Under the pieces are notes generated by a model. It was not told where the DNA came from, searched no databases, and saw only the letters and a list, made by a program, of their open reading frames with translations. The position numbers and the translations under genes are program-made. From Holophagaceae bacterium (GTDB lineage Bacteria; Acidobacteriota; Holophagae; Holophagales; Holophagaceae), in contig DPRT01000032.1 in NCBI GenBank assembly GCA_003538615.1, positions 14,127 through 20,027 on the forward strand: a stretch of DNA of 5,901 nucleotides. The letters run 5' to 3'. Positions 5,061 to 5,901 of this stretch are shown piece by piece; positions within the stretch are counted from its first letter, which is position 1, and each line of letters opens with the position of its first letter.

Positions 5061-5901
5061 TCGGGACCGAGCTGCTCACCACGCGGCGCCTCGACACCAA
5101 TTCCGTATGGCTGGGGGAGCGCCTCGCTGCCCTGGGCCTGGCCTTCCACCGCAAGACCGCCGTGGGGGACAGCCGCGAGGACCTGGCCGGGCTGTTCCGC
5201 GAGGCGATGACGCGCTCGGATCTCATCGTCACCACCGGCGGCCTGGGCCCCACCTTCGATGACTTCACGAAGGAATGTTTCGCGGAGGTCCTTGGCGTGG
5301 CGTTGCAGGAGGACGCCCAGAGCCGCGAGGACATGCTGGCCTTCTACGCCGCCCGGAAGCGGGTGCCGCCCGCTTCGAACTTCAAGCAGGCCCTGCTGCC
5401 GGCCGGGGCGGAGGCCCTGCGCAACCCGGTGGGCACCGCCCCCGGGGTGTGGTGGCAGGATCCGCCGTCCCATCCCGGCGTGCGCATCATCATGCTGCCG
5501 GGGGTGCCCCGGGAGATGAAGCGCATGTGGGAGGAGCAGGTCGAGCCCCGCCTGCGGGCCCTGGCAGGCGACTCCGTCCACACGCTGCGGATGGTCGTGG
5601 CCGGCGTGCCCGAGAGCGCCCTGGACGAGCGCACCCGCGACGTCCGCGAGCGCCACGGGCACCTGGACTGGACCATCCTCGCCAGCCTCACCCAGGTGGA
5701 GCTGCTGGCCCGGGGCGCGGACCCCGCGGCCCTGGAGGCCGCCCGCAGGGACTTCCTGCCGGTGCTGGGCGAGGATCTCGTGGGTGTGGGGACAGGCAAC
5801 CTCGAGGATGCCGTGCTGGCCGGATTGAAGGCCCGCGGGGAATCCCTGGCCGTGGCGGAAAGCATGACCGGCGGCCTGCTGGCGGCCCGTCTTTCGGCCA
5901 T
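5039..5901 (+). CDS. cinA: CinA-family protein: MoCF-like domain plus start of nicotinamide-nucleotide amidohydrolase domain (3' truncated)
   Basis: The frame is open from ATG 5039 to the window edge: 287 codons of a protein usually a little over 400 residues. The N-terminal MoaB/MogA-like domain shows AIGTELLTTRRLDTNS (7-22), TTGGLGPTFDDFTKE (65-79), NPVGTAPG (129-136) and MLPGVPREM (152-160). GVPES (189-193) stands for the usual G-I-G-E-S linker motif. The C-terminal PncC-type domain begins with LAVAESMTGGLLAARLS (270-286); Ser275 matches the catalytic Ser of NMN deamidases, and Met replaces the common Cys in A-E-S-C-T-G-G. In characterised relatives the C-terminal domain deamidates NMN to nicotinate mononucleotide for NAD recycling, and the N-terminal domain is linked to ADP-ribose hydrolysis. 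The name derives from competence induction in Gram-positives. The ATG fits the family N-terminus, but no Shine-Dalgarno site is visible. The gene diverges from the 98-residue protein gene with 29 bp between starts. Confidence 0.93.
   Translation, partial: MRIECIAIGTELLTTRRLDTNSVWLGERLAALGLAFHRKTAVGDSREDLAGLFREAMTRSDLIVTTGGLGPTFDDFTKECFAEVLGVALQEDAQSREDMLAFYAARKRVPPASNFKQALLPAGAEALRNPVGTAPGVWWQDPPSHPGVRIIMLPGVPREMKRMWEEQVEPRLRALAGDSVHTLRMVVAGVPESALDERTRDVRERHGHLDWTILASLTQVELLARGADPAALEAARRDFLPVLGEDLVGVGTGNLEDAVLAGLKARGESLAVAESMTGGLLAARLSA

Noticed and set aside
5006..5901. Minus-strand frames (218 and 185 codons) opposite cinA
   Set aside because: The plus strand encodes CinA continuously with all N-terminal motifs. 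The minus frames are low-complexity Arg/Ser/Pro or Gly/Ala/His mixtures.

Overview
The window is high-GC bacterial DNA with strong GC bias at third codon positions. It is densely packed and looks like a chromosomal housekeeping region. I see no tRNA or rRNA gene, insertion sequence, phage gene, CRISPR array or sign of recent transfer. The Fis-type helix-turn-helix protein, purine-rich Shine-Dalgarno sites and gene set suit a Gram-negative-type bacterium. An Acidobacteriota member of the Holophaga/Geothrix kind is my best guess, from general impression only.

Layout, left to right. (1) Positions 1-297, plus strand: the 3' end of an HI0933-type FAD-binding oxidoreductase. (2) 294-2309, minus strand: two tandem glyceraldehyde-3-phosphate dehydrogenase genes, a canonical one upstream and a diverged paralogue 3 bp downstream, read from a recognisable sigma-70-like promoter at about 2329-2357. 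(3) 2357-2385: a strong rho-independent terminator, followed upstream by a minus-strand gene for a 74-residue stand-alone Fis-type DNA-binding protein (2406-2630). (4) 2631-2770: a 140-bp divergent control region containing a perfect 12-bp palindrome. (5) 2771-4734, plus strand: pyruvate kinase, then a DinB-family protein 14 bp downstream, probably one transcript. (6) 4713-5009, minus strand: a 98-residue protein of unknown function whose tail overlaps the DinB gene. (7) 5039 to the right edge, plus strand: cinA, cut off at the window end at the start of its amidohydrolase domain.

Functionally the centre is lower glycolysis. GAPDH makes 1,3-bisphosphoglycerate and NADH, and pyruvate kinase makes ATP at the end of the pathway; phosphoglycerate kinase, mutase and enolase are not here. 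The small Fis-type protein lies between these genes and is divergent from pyk, which makes it a candidate local regulator (inference). Most of the window is ordinary. The points most worth following are the diverged GAPDH paralogue (catalytic Cys and His kept, phosphate-site and post-Cys residues changed), the armless Fis-like protein and its palindrome, and the uncharacterised 98-residue protein. I found no convincing evidence of a wholly new multi-gene system.
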